Assembly (NCBI GenBank): GCA_030017825.1
Contig: JASEGW010000017.1
Span: 1 to 18,700, forward strand
Reading direction: 5' to 3'
Source: a bacterium
GTDB taxonomy: Bacteria > UBA9089 > JAHJRX01
DNA: 18,700 bases
The translations under genes were made by a program, and so were the position numbers. Under the pieces are notes generated by a model. It was not told the origin of the DNA. It searched no databases and saw nothing but the letters and a program-made list of their open reading frames with translations. Position 1 is the first letter of the stretch. Each line of letters opens with the position of its first letter. Of this stretch, positions 7,232 through 14,330 are shown in pieces.

Positions 7232-9166
7232 TTACTTCTTATCTTTTTCCTCATCTTCAACTTTATACTCAGCATCCACTACATCTTCTTCTTTCTTTTG
7301 CTCTTTGCTAGCTTCTTCACTTTGTTGACCTTCTGCTTGCTGGCTTGCTTGCTGTTCTGCAGCTGCTTTCTTATACATTTCTTCAGCTAACTTATGAGAG
7401 GTTTTATTTAACTTTTCAATGGCTTTATCTATATCTGCAACACTATTTCCTTCTCCAGCTTTCTTTAAATCAGCAATAGCTTCTTTTATTTTCTTTCTTT
7501 CCTCTTCAGATACTTTATCACCATATTCTTTAAGACTCTTTTCTGCAGAATAGACTAAACTATCTGCTTTATTTTTAGCTTCAATTAAACTCCTCTTTTC
7601 TTCATCTTCTTTAGCGTGAACCTCTGCTTCTTTCACCATTTTTTCAACTTCTTCCTTAGAAAGCCCGCTAGAGGATTCGATTCTAATTTGTTGTTTTTTC
7701 CCTGTGCCTAAGTCTTTAGCTGAAACATGAAAAATACCGTTAGCATCAATATCAAAAGTTACTTCTATCTGAGGAACTCCTCGTGGCGCAGGAGGAATGC
7801 CCACTAAATCAAACTTTCCTAAAGTCTTCATCCCTTCATCAGTAACCAATGCACGCTCACCCTGAAGCACATGAATACTCACTGCCGGTTGGTTATCAGC
7901 GGCTGTTGAAAATATCTGGCTTTTCTTGGTAGGAATAGTTGTATTGCGTTCAATAAGCTTTGTAAAAACATTACCTAAAGTTTCAATTCCTAACGATAAT
8001 GGAGTAACATCTAATAGTAATACATCTTTAACTTCACCTTTTAATACACCTGCTTGGATTGCTGCTCCTATGGCTACTACTTCATCTGGGTTTACTCCTT
8101 TATGAGGGTCTTTGCCAAATATTTCTTTAACAATTTCCACCACTTTAGGCATTCTTGTTTGTCCGCCAACTAATATTACTTCATCTATATCGCTAGCCTT
8201 AAGTCCGGCATCAGTTAAAGCATTTTGACAAGGTTTAATTGCCCTATTTAGCAAATCCTCTGTTAATTGTTCTAGTTTAGCCCTAGTAAGAGTAATATTT
8301 AGATGTTTAGGGCCACTAGCATCAGCAGTAACAAAAGGAAGATTTATCTCTGTACTTACGGTTGTAGATAGTTCACATTTTGCTTTTTCAGCAGCTTCCT
8401 TAAGACGCTGCAAAGCCATAACATCTTTTCTTAAGTCAATTCCTTGTTCCTTTTTAAATTCATCAGCCAGCCAATCTATTACCCTCTGGTCAAAGTCGTC
8501 CCCTCCTAAATGAGTATCGCCATTAGTTGACTTAACCTCAAAAACACCATCTCCTAATTCCAAAATAGAGATATCAAATGTACCTCCACCTAAATCATAA
8601 ACAGCAATCTTTTCTTCTTTCTTTTTATCCAAACCATAAGCTAAAGAAGCTGCTGTAGGTTCATTAATAATTCTAAGCACTTCTAAGCCTGCGATTTTAC
8701 CGGCATCCTTAGTAGCTTGTCTCTGACTATCATTAAAGTAAGCAGGAACAGTAATTACAGCTGAAGTAACTTTTTCTCCCAAATAGCTCTCTGCATCTTC
8801 TTTTAGTTTCCTTAACACCATAGCCGATATTTCTTGTGGCGAGCAATCCTTTTCTCTAGTGTCTACCCTTACATCTCCATTAGGAGCAGCCTTTAGCTTA
8901 AAAGGAATCTCTTTAACTTCTTCAGATACTTCTTCTAACTTTCTACCCATAAATCTTTTAATTGAATATATAGTGTTCTCCGGATTAGTAATTGATTGTC
9001 TCTTTGCCAATTGACCTACTAAACGCTCCCCTGATTTTGTGAAAGCTACTACTGATGGGGTAGTGCGCATCCCTTCAGCATTAGCAATAACTACTGGTTC
9101 TCCTCCTTCCATTACAGCAACTACAGAATTTGTAGTTCCAAGATCAATACCTACTACTTTACTCAT
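7232..9166 (-). CDS. dnaK: Molecular chaperone DnaK (Hsp70)
   Basis: DnaK is the ATP-dependent cytoplasmic Hsp70, working with DnaJ and GrpE. At 644 residues it is full length. The ATPase domain opens with VVGIDLGTTNS (4-14) and has the phosphate loop AVYDLGGGTFDIS and VILVGGQTRMPKV. The linker DVLLLDVTPLSLGIETLG follows, then the substrate-binding domain, a helical lid and an acidic tail ending in EEDVVDAEY plus charged residues, like the EEVVDADF-type tails of the family. A strong AGGAGG ribosome site precedes the ATG. It starts 35 bases after grpE, so the two are co-transcribed. Confidence 0.99.
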   Translation of the reverse strand: MSKVVGIDLGTTNSVVAVMEGGEPVVIANAEGMRTTPSVVAFTKSGERLVGQLAKRQSITNPENTIYSIKRFMGRKLEEVSEEVKEIPFKLKAAPNGDVRVDTREKDCSPQEISAMVLRKLKEDAESYLGEKVTSAVITVPAYFNDSQRQATKDAGKIAGLEVLRIINEPTAASLAYGLDKKKEEKIAVYDLGGGTFDISILELGDGVFEVKSTNGDTHLGGDDFDQRVIDWLADEFKKEQGIDLRKDVMALQRLKEAAEKAKCELSTTVSTEINLPFVTADASGPKHLNITLTRAKLEQLTEDLLNRAIKPCQNALTDAGLKASDIDEVILVGGQTRMPKVVEIVKEIFGKDPHKGVNPDEVVAIGAAIQAGVLKGEVKDVLLLDVTPLSLGIETLGNVFTKLIERNTTIPTKKSQIFSTAADNQPAVSIHVLQGERALVTDEGMKTLGKFDLVGIPPAPRGVPQIEVTFDIDANGIFHVSAKDLGTGKKQQIRIESSSGLSKEEVEKMVKEAEVHAKEDEEKRSLIEAKNKADSLVYSAEKSLKEYGDKVSEEERKKIKEAIADLKKAGEGNSVADIDKAIEKLNKTSHKLAEEMYKKAAAEQQASQQAEGQQSEEASKEQKKEEDVVDAEYKVEDEEKDKK

Positions 9167-9201
9167 CTCTATCCTCCTTATAGATTAAATATGGTTTTTA
9201 A

Positions 9202-9711
9202 TTATTTTCCACTGGATACTACTACTACTTGAGAAGGTCTTACAACTCTTTCATACAACAGGTAACCTTTTTGCAATTCTTCTATAATCACATCTTCTTG
9301 ATATTCTTGGCTATCTCTTTGCATTATAGCATGATGTAACTTAGGGTCTAAAGTCTTGCCAATCGATTCTATTTCTTTTAAACCTCTTCTACTGAGAATA
9401 TCTAAAATTTGTTTTTTTATTAATAGAATTCCTTCCTTAAAGACATTAATATCATGGCTTTTAGCTTCTTCTGACAAAGCCCTTTCGAGACTATCAATAA
9501 CTGGTAAAAGATCATTAATTAAATCTTCGCCAGCATATTTAAATATTTCTTCTCTTTCTTTTAAGACTCGTTTTTTGTAATTATCAAACTCTGCTTTTAA
9601 TCTCTTTAAGTGCTCCAGATATTCATCTGCCAATTTATAATTCTTGACTATTTTTTTTAATTTATCCTTATCGATCATCAATTGATCTTTTTTCTTTTTT
9701 TTTCTAACCAT
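9202..9711 (-). CDS. grpE: Nucleotide exchange factor GrpE
   Basis: GrpE is the dimeric nucleotide exchange factor of DnaK. The 169 residues are slightly short because the N-terminal tail is brief. A long helical coiled coil spans about 15-75 with the family signature AEFDNYKKRVLKE, then the four-helix region with DLLPVIDSLERAL, and the C-terminal beta domain ending in YLLYERVVRPSQVVV. A very strong AGGAGGAGGT site precedes the ATG, but at a wide spacing of about 13 bases. Codons 3-7 include an A9 run and an A6 run, a possible slippage site. It is the first gene of grpE-dnaK; no hrcA is present. Confidence 0.95.
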   Translation of the reverse strand: MVRKKKKKDQLMIDKDKLKKIVKNYKLADEYLEHLKRLKAEFDNYKKRVLKEREEIFKYAGEDLINDLLPVIDSLERALSEEAKSHDINVFKEGILLIKKQILDILSRRGLKEIESIGKTLDPKLHHAIMQRDSQEYQEDVIIEELQKGYLLYERVVRPSQVVVVSSGK

Positions 9712-9750
9712 ATTTTCTAAAAATACCTCCTCCTACTTAACTAGTAAATA

Positions 9751-9802
9751 ATAATTGGTGATTGTTAAGTGGCTAAACACTGATTAACTATTTACCAATT
9801 AT
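9751..9802. repeat. Degenerate TAATTGG-type inverted repeat
   Basis: ATAATTGGT (9751-9759) and ACCAATTAT (9794-9802) form a 9-bp perfect inverted pair. Related words (GGTAATTGG, GGTAATCAGTAATT, ACCAATAACTGG) recur at 10582-10640 and 14924-14950, all intergenic. Confidence 0.5.
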
Positions 9803-9825
9803 CAGCTAATACACAAGTTACCAAT

Positions 9826-9865
9826 ATTCTTATTTAACCTGAATTATTCTTATTTAACCTGAATT
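9826..9865. repeat. Perfect 20-bp tandem duplication at the edge of copy B2
   Basis: ATTCTTATTTAACCTGAATT occurs twice with no gap, at 9826-9845 and 9846-9865. The second unit contains the left end of family B copy B2; the first is a spare, orphan family B end. Confidence 0.85.
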
Positions 9866-9979
9866 CGATTTAAATATGAGTTTAAGGGTTAATATTTTTG
9901 TTAAGATTTTAATTTGGCGAAGAAATATTAATCCTTAAACTTAAAATAAAGGAACATATTCTTATGTCGAACTCAGGTT
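9856..9979. repeat. Family B element, copy B2, split by a family C insertion
   Basis: Left end AACCTGAATTCGA (9856-9868, one change from B1) and right end TCGAACTCAGGTT (9967-9979). The interior matches B1 up to GATTTAAA at 9874 and again from TTAAACTTAAAATAAAGG at 9935, with 60 foreign bases (9875-9934) between. The pentamer TTAAA is present on both sides, as a target duplication would be. Confidence 0.75.
9879..9941. repeat. Family C palindromic element nested in B2
   Basis: AGTTTAAGGGTTAATATTT (9879-9897) pairs with the complement of 9923-9941 in 18 of 19 positions, around a 25-base centre that contains TTTGGCGAAG. Similar sequence occurs at 54-116 and 14353-14413. The last seven bases overlap sequence belonging to the host B element, so the exact boundary is ambiguous. 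Confidence 0.7.
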
Positions 9980-10002
9980 AATTAGCAACAATTATACTAT
10001 TA

Positions 10003-10041
10003 AAGGAGAACACCCTATTAGGATATCCTCCTTCTTTTTTT
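10003..10041. terminator. Nested hairpin with T7 tract on the plus strand
   Basis: AAGGAG (10003-10008) pairs with CTCCTT (10028-10033), with an inner CCT/AGG helix. Seven T follow at 10035-10041 on the plus strand, so it has terminator form only for plus-strand transcripts, which have no known gene here. On the minus strand, downstream of hsp20, the hairpin remains but is followed only by TTTAATAG, so it would terminate poorly. Confidence 0.35.
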
Positions 10042-10073
10042 GGAAAAAAATTATCTTGAAAAATAAATTTCTT

Positions 10074-10529
10074 TTAATTAATCTTAACTTTTATAGGTTT
10101 GTTTCTATCTTCTTCATGCTTAAGAAGAACAATAGTTAGAATACCGTTATGGTAAAAAGCATCTATCTTATCTTTCTTGACCTTGTATGGTAACATAATA
10201 ATTCTAGTAAAAGATCCAAAGGTTCTTTCACAATAATACTCTCTTTCCTTGTTTTCTCGATCCTCTTTTCTTTCCCCTTCTACTTTTAAGCAATCATCCT
10301 CTATAAATATCTTAATACCTTCTTTAGATAATTCAGGAATTTCCAACTTTGCCACTATTCTATCCCCTTCATCATACAAATCAACTGCCGAAGCATGGGG
10401 ACCAAAGAAAATTGAAGATGGATTTTTTTCCAAAACTCCTTGCAAGGTATTTTCGATTTCGCAAGGAAGGTCAAAATTGCCTCTACTCTTTATTTCTTTT
10501 TTAAAAGAGTTTCTTTTCGTGAAACTCAT
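10074..10529 (-). CDS. Small heat shock protein, Hsp20/alpha-crystallin family
   Basis: Small heat shock proteins form oligomers that hold unfolding proteins for later refolding by DnaK. From the chosen ATG the protein has 151 residues. It has a variable N-terminus, then an alpha-crystallin domain (about 45-140) with DLYDEGDRIVAKLEIPELSK, DDCLKVEGERK, FGSFTRIIMLP and the closing signature AFYHNGILTIVLL. A C-terminal IKV-type tail motif follows. An upstream in-frame TTG at 10533-10535 is only three bases from the GGGGAG ribosome site, whereas this ATG is nine bases away, so ATG is preferred. It is the first gene of the chaperone block, 362 bp before grpE, and its leader contains two hairpins. 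Confidence 0.93.
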   Translation of the reverse strand: MSFTKRNSFKKEIKSRGNFDLPCEIENTLQGVLEKNPSSIFFGPHASAVDLYDEGDRIVAKLEIPELSKEGIKIFIEDDCLKVEGERKEDRENKEREYYCERTFGSFTRIIMLPYKVKKDKIDAFYHNGILTIVLLKHEEDRNKPIKVKIN

Positions 10530-10538
10530 ATTCAATAT

Positions 10539-10583
10539 CTCCCCTTTTTAGGGTATCGCCATCAGTCAAAACTGATGATTGGC
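10539..10583 (-). promoter_or_regulatory. hsp20 leader with SD-masking hairpin (possible RNA thermometer)
   Basis: In the mRNA, a stem of CATCAGT/ACTGATG (10560-10566 and 10571-10577, loop 10567-10570) is followed by a small hairpin in which CCCT (10550-10553) can pair with AGGG (10542-10545) across a four-base loop. The second helix covers part of the GGGGAG ribosome site (10539-10544). Hairpins that mask the ribosome site of small heat shock genes are a known thermosensor design; this one is inferred and its 4-bp stem is short. Confidence 0.35.
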
Positions 10584-10640
10584 AACCAATAACTGGTAAT
10601 CAGTAATTATCCATTCTATCAATCGTCAATTACCGATTAT
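10582..10640. repeat. Degenerate GGTAATCAG/ACCGATTA phrase repeat
   Basis: A run of related words such as ACCAATAACTGGTAATCAG, TAATTATCC and CAATTACCGATTATCC lies in the lepB-hsp20 spacer. It resembles the stretches at 9751-9802 and 14924-14950. It is not an exact repeat. Confidence 0.35.
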
Positions 10641-10716
10641 CCAAGAAACTTCTAATTTTATCCTTCCATATAATATAGACGCATAAATCAAGAAAAGGAT
10701 TCAAAAAAATATCTTT

Positions 10717-11313
10717 TTATTTTATAATTTTAATTCTGTTTGGAGGCCAATAAATACACAAAGCTTTTCCTTTAATTAAATCTTTTTTTAAATATTCCCA
10801 AAATCTACTATCGTAACTTGAATCTCGATTATCACCCAATACAAAATAATTATTTTTTGGTACAATTATTGGTTCTTCCCAGTTATCCCTTATAGAATAC
10901 ATAGCCATGGGCAAAGGAGGTGCTTTTATAGTATAGGGTTCATCTATAGGTTTATCGTTAATATAAACTATCTTTTGCTTAATCATAACTTTATCTCCTG
11001 GAAGACCAATTACTCTTTTAATGAAATCTTTATCAAGATCTCGTGGACATTTAAAAACAATAATATCTTTCCTTTTAGGTTTACTAAATTTCCAAATTAT
11101 CTTATCGATAAAAGGGATTTTGGTTCCATAAATAAATTTAGAAACAAATAAATGATCTCCTACTTGCAGAGTAGGAACCATAGAGCTAGAAGGAATCTTG
11201 TAAGCTTGTACTACAAACGTTCTAATTATTAAAGCAAGTACAACAGCTACAATTATTACTTCAGAATATTCATATATTTTACTCTTACGAAATTTCTTCC
11301 ATGATTTAAACAC
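10717..11313 (-). CDS. lepB: Signal peptidase I
   Basis: Signal peptidase I (S26 family) is a membrane-anchored Ser/Lys protease that removes signal peptides from exported proteins. The 198 residues have one N-terminal membrane anchor (about 18-36). The catalytic serine is S44 in PSSSM, the general-base lysine K99 in DFIKRVIGLPGD, and the conserved box GDNRDSSYDSR is at 160-170. The large periplasmic insert of enteric LepB is absent, as in most bacteria. The start codon is GTG, with GGGGG about 13 bases upstream, a wide spacing; no better start is in frame. It stands alone, with 449 bp before it and 187 bp after it. Confidence 0.96.
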   Translation of the reverse strand: MFKSWKKFRKSKIYEYSEVIIVAVVLALIIRTFVVQAYKIPSSSMVPTLQVGDHLFVSKFIYGTKIPFIDKIIWKFSKPKRKDIIVFKCPRDLDKDFIKRVIGLPGDKVMIKQKIVYINDKPIDEPYTIKAPPLPMAMYSIRDNWEEPIIVPKNNYFVLGDNRDSSYDSRFWEYLKKDLIKGKALCIYWPPNRIKIIK

Positions 11314-11412
11314 TATCTTAATTAAACCCCCTTATTGAAAATTACTTTATGTTCTACAATAAGCTTATATGCTCATACATTCTCACACAGACAGCCACAA
11401 GGACTATCCAAC

Positions 11413-11440
11413 ACTATATATTTATTACTATATATTTATT
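11413..11440. repeat. 14-bp tandem duplication
   Basis: ACTATATATTTATT is repeated twice without gap (11413-11426 and 11427-11440) about 100 bases upstream of lepB. Confidence 0.85.
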
Positions 11441-11637
11441 CAAAAATGTACAAAGCTTATCCTTGTCCGCATTAAGATTGCAGAGCTTTTCATCTTATCA
11501 TGAAACACTATTAAAATTAACACTCTTAGATAAAATCAAGCTATTTAACTATTGAAACTAAGTACTTGAGCATAAGTTTTCGGTATTTGATCTGGATATT
11601 TTAAATCCGAAACGAATTCAAAATTCAAATCTCAAAT

Positions 11638-11698
11638 ATTCAAAACATCATTCACTCTTTCGTAATATGGAATCAAAGATATTTATATTGTTTTGAAT
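11638..11698. repeat. AT-rich inverted repeat
   Basis: ATTCAAAAC (11638-11646) and GTTTTGAAT (11690-11698) are a perfect 9-bp inverted pair within looser AAATTCAAAT-type repeats on both sides. A related AAATTCAAAT word occurs at 13808-13822, near the tmRNA 3' end. Confidence 0.5.
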
Positions 11699-11721
11699 TT
11701 TTTAGTTTGGTTATTTGGAGC

Positions 11722-11736
11722 ACCCACAAAGTGGGT
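11722..11736 (-). terminator. Short GC hairpin downstream of the GerMN gene
   Basis: ACCCAC, loop of three, GTGGGT forms a perfect 6-bp stem 26 bases downstream of the GerMN stop codon. No T tract follows on the minus strand, so a terminator role is uncertain; it could be an end-of-transcript stabiliser. Confidence 0.35.
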
Positions 11737-11762
11737 CGTTGTTAATGTTAAGAAAGGTTGGG

Positions 11763-12377
11763 TTACTCTAGATTATCCTCTTTTGGTAACAATGCATCAT
11801 TAGTAACTTTTTTGACTAATTTCATATTTTTATAAAATGGCTTCTTGAAGAATATATGTCCAGCTAAGGTTTCCACCTCTCTGCCTTCAACCAATATTTG
11901 TACTTTTTTATATTTATTTAGATTATCTAATAAAGTATTAACTATAGAATAAGTAGTTAATATTTCCCCACTACTTCCCTTACAATGCTTTGTTATAATA
12001 CTTTGATCAAAATTAACAAAAATAGTCTCTTTATGCAAAAAAATCTCTTTTGTTTTGCACTCTGAAGGTAGAGTAGGTTCTAATTTCGTTTGAGGTCCCT
12101 TGATTAGTTCCTCTATAATTAACTTAATTTGTTCATTAGTATTCTTACATTTTTTAACTTCTCGTTTTTCCATCATTAGACAGGAAGCATCTGGAGAAGA
12201 AAAATATAACTTTATTTCTATGTATTTCTTTTCTCCCTCAAAAAAATAAGGAACAATTTTTTTTCTTGTTACAAACAATCCTTTATCGCGAATATATAAA
12301 TAAATAAAACTTATGATTATAGCAGAAATAACCATAGTTACCATAATTAAAAATGTTTTATTTTTCTTGCGTGCCAT
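11763..12377 (-). CDS. GerMN-domain (sporulation/spore germination-like) membrane protein
   Basis: The 204 residues have one N-terminal membrane segment (about 9-27, after MARKKNKT), placing the rest outside the cytoplasm. Residues about 54-180 match a GerMN domain: a beta strand KLYFSSPD, a helix ending in ELIKGP, TLPSECKTKEIF, then VNFDQSI, YSIVNTLLDN, VQILVEGREVETLAGHI. GerMN domains are common beside cell-wall amidases in non-spore-formers too; the biochemical role is not settled. Its ribosome site AAGGTAA overlaps the stop codon of the amidase gene, four bases upstream of the ATG, so the two are translationally linked. Involvement in peptidoglycan turnover is inference from this pairing. 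Confidence 0.82.
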   Translation of the reverse strand: MARKKNKTFLIMVTMVISAIIISFIYLYIRDKGLFVTRKKIVPYFFEGEKKYIEIKLYFSSPDASCLMMEKREVKKCKNTNEQIKLIIEELIKGPQTKLEPTLPSECKTKEIFLHKETIFVNFDQSIITKHCKGSSGEILTTYSIVNTLLDNLNKYKKVQILVEGREVETLAGHIFFKKPFYKNMKLVKKVTNDALLPKEDNLE

Positions 12378-12381
12378 TTTA

Positions 12382-13680
12382 TTACCTTGTAAATCCTAAG
12401 CTATCTTCATATCTTTTTTTATATTCTAATATAGCATCGCAAATACACTTAGATGTGATACTTTTAAAATAATCTTGCTTTATCTTTCTCTCTTCTTTTG
12501 GGTTGGAAATAAAAGCTACTTCTATTAAAATAGAGGGCATAGTTACACCTTTTAGTACATAAAAAAATGCACTTTTTATACCTCGAGATTTTATTTTTAA
12601 TCTCCTTATTCTTAATCTCATAAAAACTATTCTTTGCAATATTCCTGCTAACTCAATACTCTCTTCAATAAATTGATTTTGAGCCATATCAGCTAGTATA
12701 AGCTCAGTATAATCATAATCTTTTTCCCCTTTATCTTTTTCTAATTCAATAACCCCATTTTCTAAAACTGACACCGCTCTAGCCATATCATCTGAAGCTT
12801 GAGCAGAAAGATAATAAGTTTCAAAGCCTCCAGCAATTCTTGAAAAAGATGCATTAACATGAATACTAATAAATAAGTCTGCTTTATTCATATTGGCAAT
12901 ATCGCTTCTCTTTTTTAGAGTAACAAATTCATCAAAATAACGAGTTAAAATTACTCTAATATCAGTTTTTGTTTCAATTAACTTCTTTAGTCTCTTGGCA
13001 ATATCTAAAGTTATATCCTTTTCTTTTACTCCAGTTGGCCCTATAGCACCAGGATCTTTGCCACCATGACCAGGATCAATGACAATTGTTTTTATCCTAT
13101 ATTTTCCATAAGAACTATTTTCTTTTTTTCTCTCTGTATTTGTATAGAAAATCTCTTTATTTCCATAAATATCTTCTTTTCCCGTTATCTTTTTCTCTTC
13201 CGTTATCTTTTTCTCAATTTTTCTCTCTTTCTTCTTATTTAGAATTAATATAGCTTGCTTTTCTTTCCATTCAACATTCACATTTAATTCTTCTGCCCAT
13301 TTTCTTTTTACAAAATCAAAAGGAATATACAGGTTCTTCTTTATAAGAATAGTAGGTGACTGTAAATAAATCTTTTTTTCATCAATTAACACTTCTTTGC
13401 TACTATGATTGAAAGTAATCTTTTTATTTTTATCTGTAAATATAGCTTTAGTTAAGAAATCTTTTTTTTCTAAATAACCATCAAACATATAGGCAAAGTC
13501 TGTGACGGAAATATATTCTATCTTGTCCTTAGTTACAATAACAATAGAATGTTTTAATCCTGATATGTTATCTATAACTAAAACATCTTTAATTCCAATA
13601 GCATGAAGTATAAAAGGAGATATTAGGAAGATTAAAGAAGCAATAATTGTAAAAATTGTTTTCTTTTTATTATATATCAT
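12382..13680 (-). CDS. N-acetylmuramoyl-L-alanine amidase (Amidase_3) with N-terminal stalk
   Basis: This zinc amidase cuts the bond between N-acetylmuramic acid and L-alanine of peptidoglycan. The 432 residues start with a signal peptide or anchor (about 8-27). A domain resembling the copper-amine-oxidase N-terminal fold follows (about 33-148; ILIKKNLYIPFDFV). A Lys/Glu-rich linker (148-195) leads to the Amidase_3 catalytic domain (197-421). Zinc ligands are H205 in IDPGHGG, E220 and H274 in SIHVNAS; the catalytic glutamate is E387 in ILIEVAFISN. The linker contains an in-frame 18-bp tandem duplication. No ribosome site precedes the ATG, but TATAAT lies 12 bases upstream, hinting at a near-leaderless mRNA. 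It is followed closely by the GerMN gene. Confidence 0.93.
   Translation of the reverse strand: MIYNKKKTIFTIIASLIFLISPFILHAIGIKDVLVIDNISGLKHSIVIVTKDKIEYISVTDFAYMFDGYLEKKDFLTKAIFTDKNKKITFNHSSKEVLIDEKKIYLQSPTILIKKNLYIPFDFVKRKWAEELNVNVEWKEKQAILILNKKKERKIEKKITEEKKITGKEDIYGNKEIFYTNTERKKENSSYGKYRIKTIVIDPGHGGKDPGAIGPTGVKEKDITLDIAKRLKKLIETKTDIRVILTRYFDEFVTLKKRSDIANMNKADLFISIHVNASFSRIAGGFETYYLSAQASDDMARAVSVLENGVIELEKDKGEKDYDYTELILADMAQNQFIEESIELAGILQRIVFMRLRIRRLKIKSRGIKSAFFYVLKGVTMPSILIEVAFISNPKEERKIKQDYFKSITSKCICDAILEYKKRYEDSLGFTR
13182..13217 (-). repeat. 18-bp in-frame tandem duplication in the amidase linker
   Basis: CCGTTATCTTTTTCTC repeats with a period of 18 bases (13182 and 13200), giving the repeated peptide EKKIT in the charged linker between stalk and catalytic domain. 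Confidence 0.8.
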
Positions 13681-13761
13681 TTTTTAACATTTATTATATT
13701 ATTGGCATGAATATAAGAATCAGCTATGCAGCAATATTAAAATTGATAATTGAAGTTTTTA

Positions 13762-13822
13762 GGTTTTGCATTGTAGTTTTGCACTCGGGGCATCCATTTT
13801 TGTAGATCATTTGAATTTTTAA
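13762..13822. repeat. Degenerate TGCAAAAC / AAATTCAAAT repeats
   Basis: On the minus strand TGCAAAAC occurs twice with a 13-base period within 13762-13784, and AAAAATTCAAAT lies close by. It resembles the repeat near 11615-11700. It lies between the tmRNA 3' end and the amidase start; no gene is seen. Confidence 0.35.
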
Positions 13823-13858
13823 TTTTCACATTTATCATATTTATTTTCTTTATGGCTT

Positions 13859-14206
13859 TGGTGGAGGCGGTGGGATTTGAACCCACGTCCGAAAATCCAA
13901 ATTTAAGAGCTTCTACATGCATATCCTATGCTTGAAAACCTTTAAAACTCCCATAGGCAGGATTTTGAAAGGTTTGGCTTAATTAACTTCACTATTTACC
14001 GCTTAAGCCAAACAATAAATAGTTAGCTTACTAACCGTCACCCTCGGTAAGTTCGTAAGCAAAACATACCAGGATGTGCTGCTAATTAAGCAGCAAGTGC
14101 TAATTCGTTGTTAGCGTTTATATTTTTACTGCTTTTTTACGAGGCCAGCAGTATCCTCGGCATGCTACTCCTAATTTGTCAATCTCCGTCGAAGCCTTTC
14201 GCCCCC
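13859..14206 (-). ncRNA. ssrA: Transfer-messenger RNA (tmRNA)
   Basis: tmRNA rescues stalled ribosomes with SmpB and adds a degradation tag. The 5' end GGGGGCG followed by AAAGGCTTCGACGG pairs with the 3' CGCCTCC (one G-U pair). The 3' part has the T arm GTGGG-TTCAAAT-CCCAC and an encoded CCA. The whole is 348 nt, a usual one-piece length. The tag frame begins about 92 nt from the 5' end: GCT AAC AAC GAA TTA GCA CTT GCT GCT TAA, giving ANNELALAA (14086-14115), with the stop in the loop of a GCTGCT/AGCAGC helix. The resume codon is taken as GCT by family custom. It lies 240 bp downstream of smpB. Confidence 0.96.
14086..14115 (-). other. tmRNA tag-peptide reading frame (ANNELALAA)
   Basis: Nine codons and a TAA inside ssrA encode ANNELALAA. 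The ending LALAA matches the protease-recognition end of bacterial tags. The resume codon could in principle be the upstream AAC, which would add one or two residues. Confidence 0.85.
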
Positions 14207-14330
14207 TCCCTTCTATTTCAGTTTATTTTCGCACAAAGCATACAAAAATAAATGTTAGACACTAAATCTTAAGAAATTATCATTTTAGCTCTATCTTGTT
14301 GGTTATTCTTATCTTAAATGTAAATCTTTG

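Larger units (their letters stand above)
9712..10073. other. Gene-free spacer between hsp20 and grpE (contents)
   Basis: This 362-bp stretch holds, left to right, the grpE ribosome site, a 9-bp inverted repeat (9751-9759 with 9794-9802), a 20-bp tandem duplication, a family B element interrupted by a family C element, and a nested hairpin followed by seven T on the plus strand. No CIRCE-type operator (TTAGCACTC-N9-GAGTGCTAA) and no convincing promoter were recognised. No small gene is evident. Confidence 0.7.
11314..11762. other. Gene-free spacer upstream of lepB (contents)
   Basis: This 449-bp spacer contains a 14-bp perfect tandem duplication (11413-11440), an AT-rich inverted repeat (11638-11646 with 11690-11698) and a short perfect hairpin (11722-11736). 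The lepB promoter must lie here but no box is clear enough to call. An open frame on the plus strand has no recognisable features and no ribosome site. Confidence 0.6.

Noticed and set aside
9991..9996. TATAAT on the minus strand as a grpE promoter
   Set aside because: No -35-like hexamer at 16-18 bases, overlaps the side of a hairpin, and lies about 280 bases upstream of the start.
7034..10716. CIRCE heat-shock operator
   Set aside because: No TTAGCACTC-N9-GAGTGCTAA or close variant was found in any of the chaperone spacers; the family B arms have an unrelated sequence and much wider spacing.
11349..11555. Plus-strand open frame of 68 codons upstream of lepB
   Set aside because: No ribosome site, no recognisable domain, and the opposite strand to every real gene here; it runs through a tandem duplication.
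13737..13922. Minus-strand open frame of 61 codons
   Set aside because: Its N-terminal part is the translated 3' tRNA-like domain of tmRNA and the rest is AT-rich spacer; it has no ribosome site.
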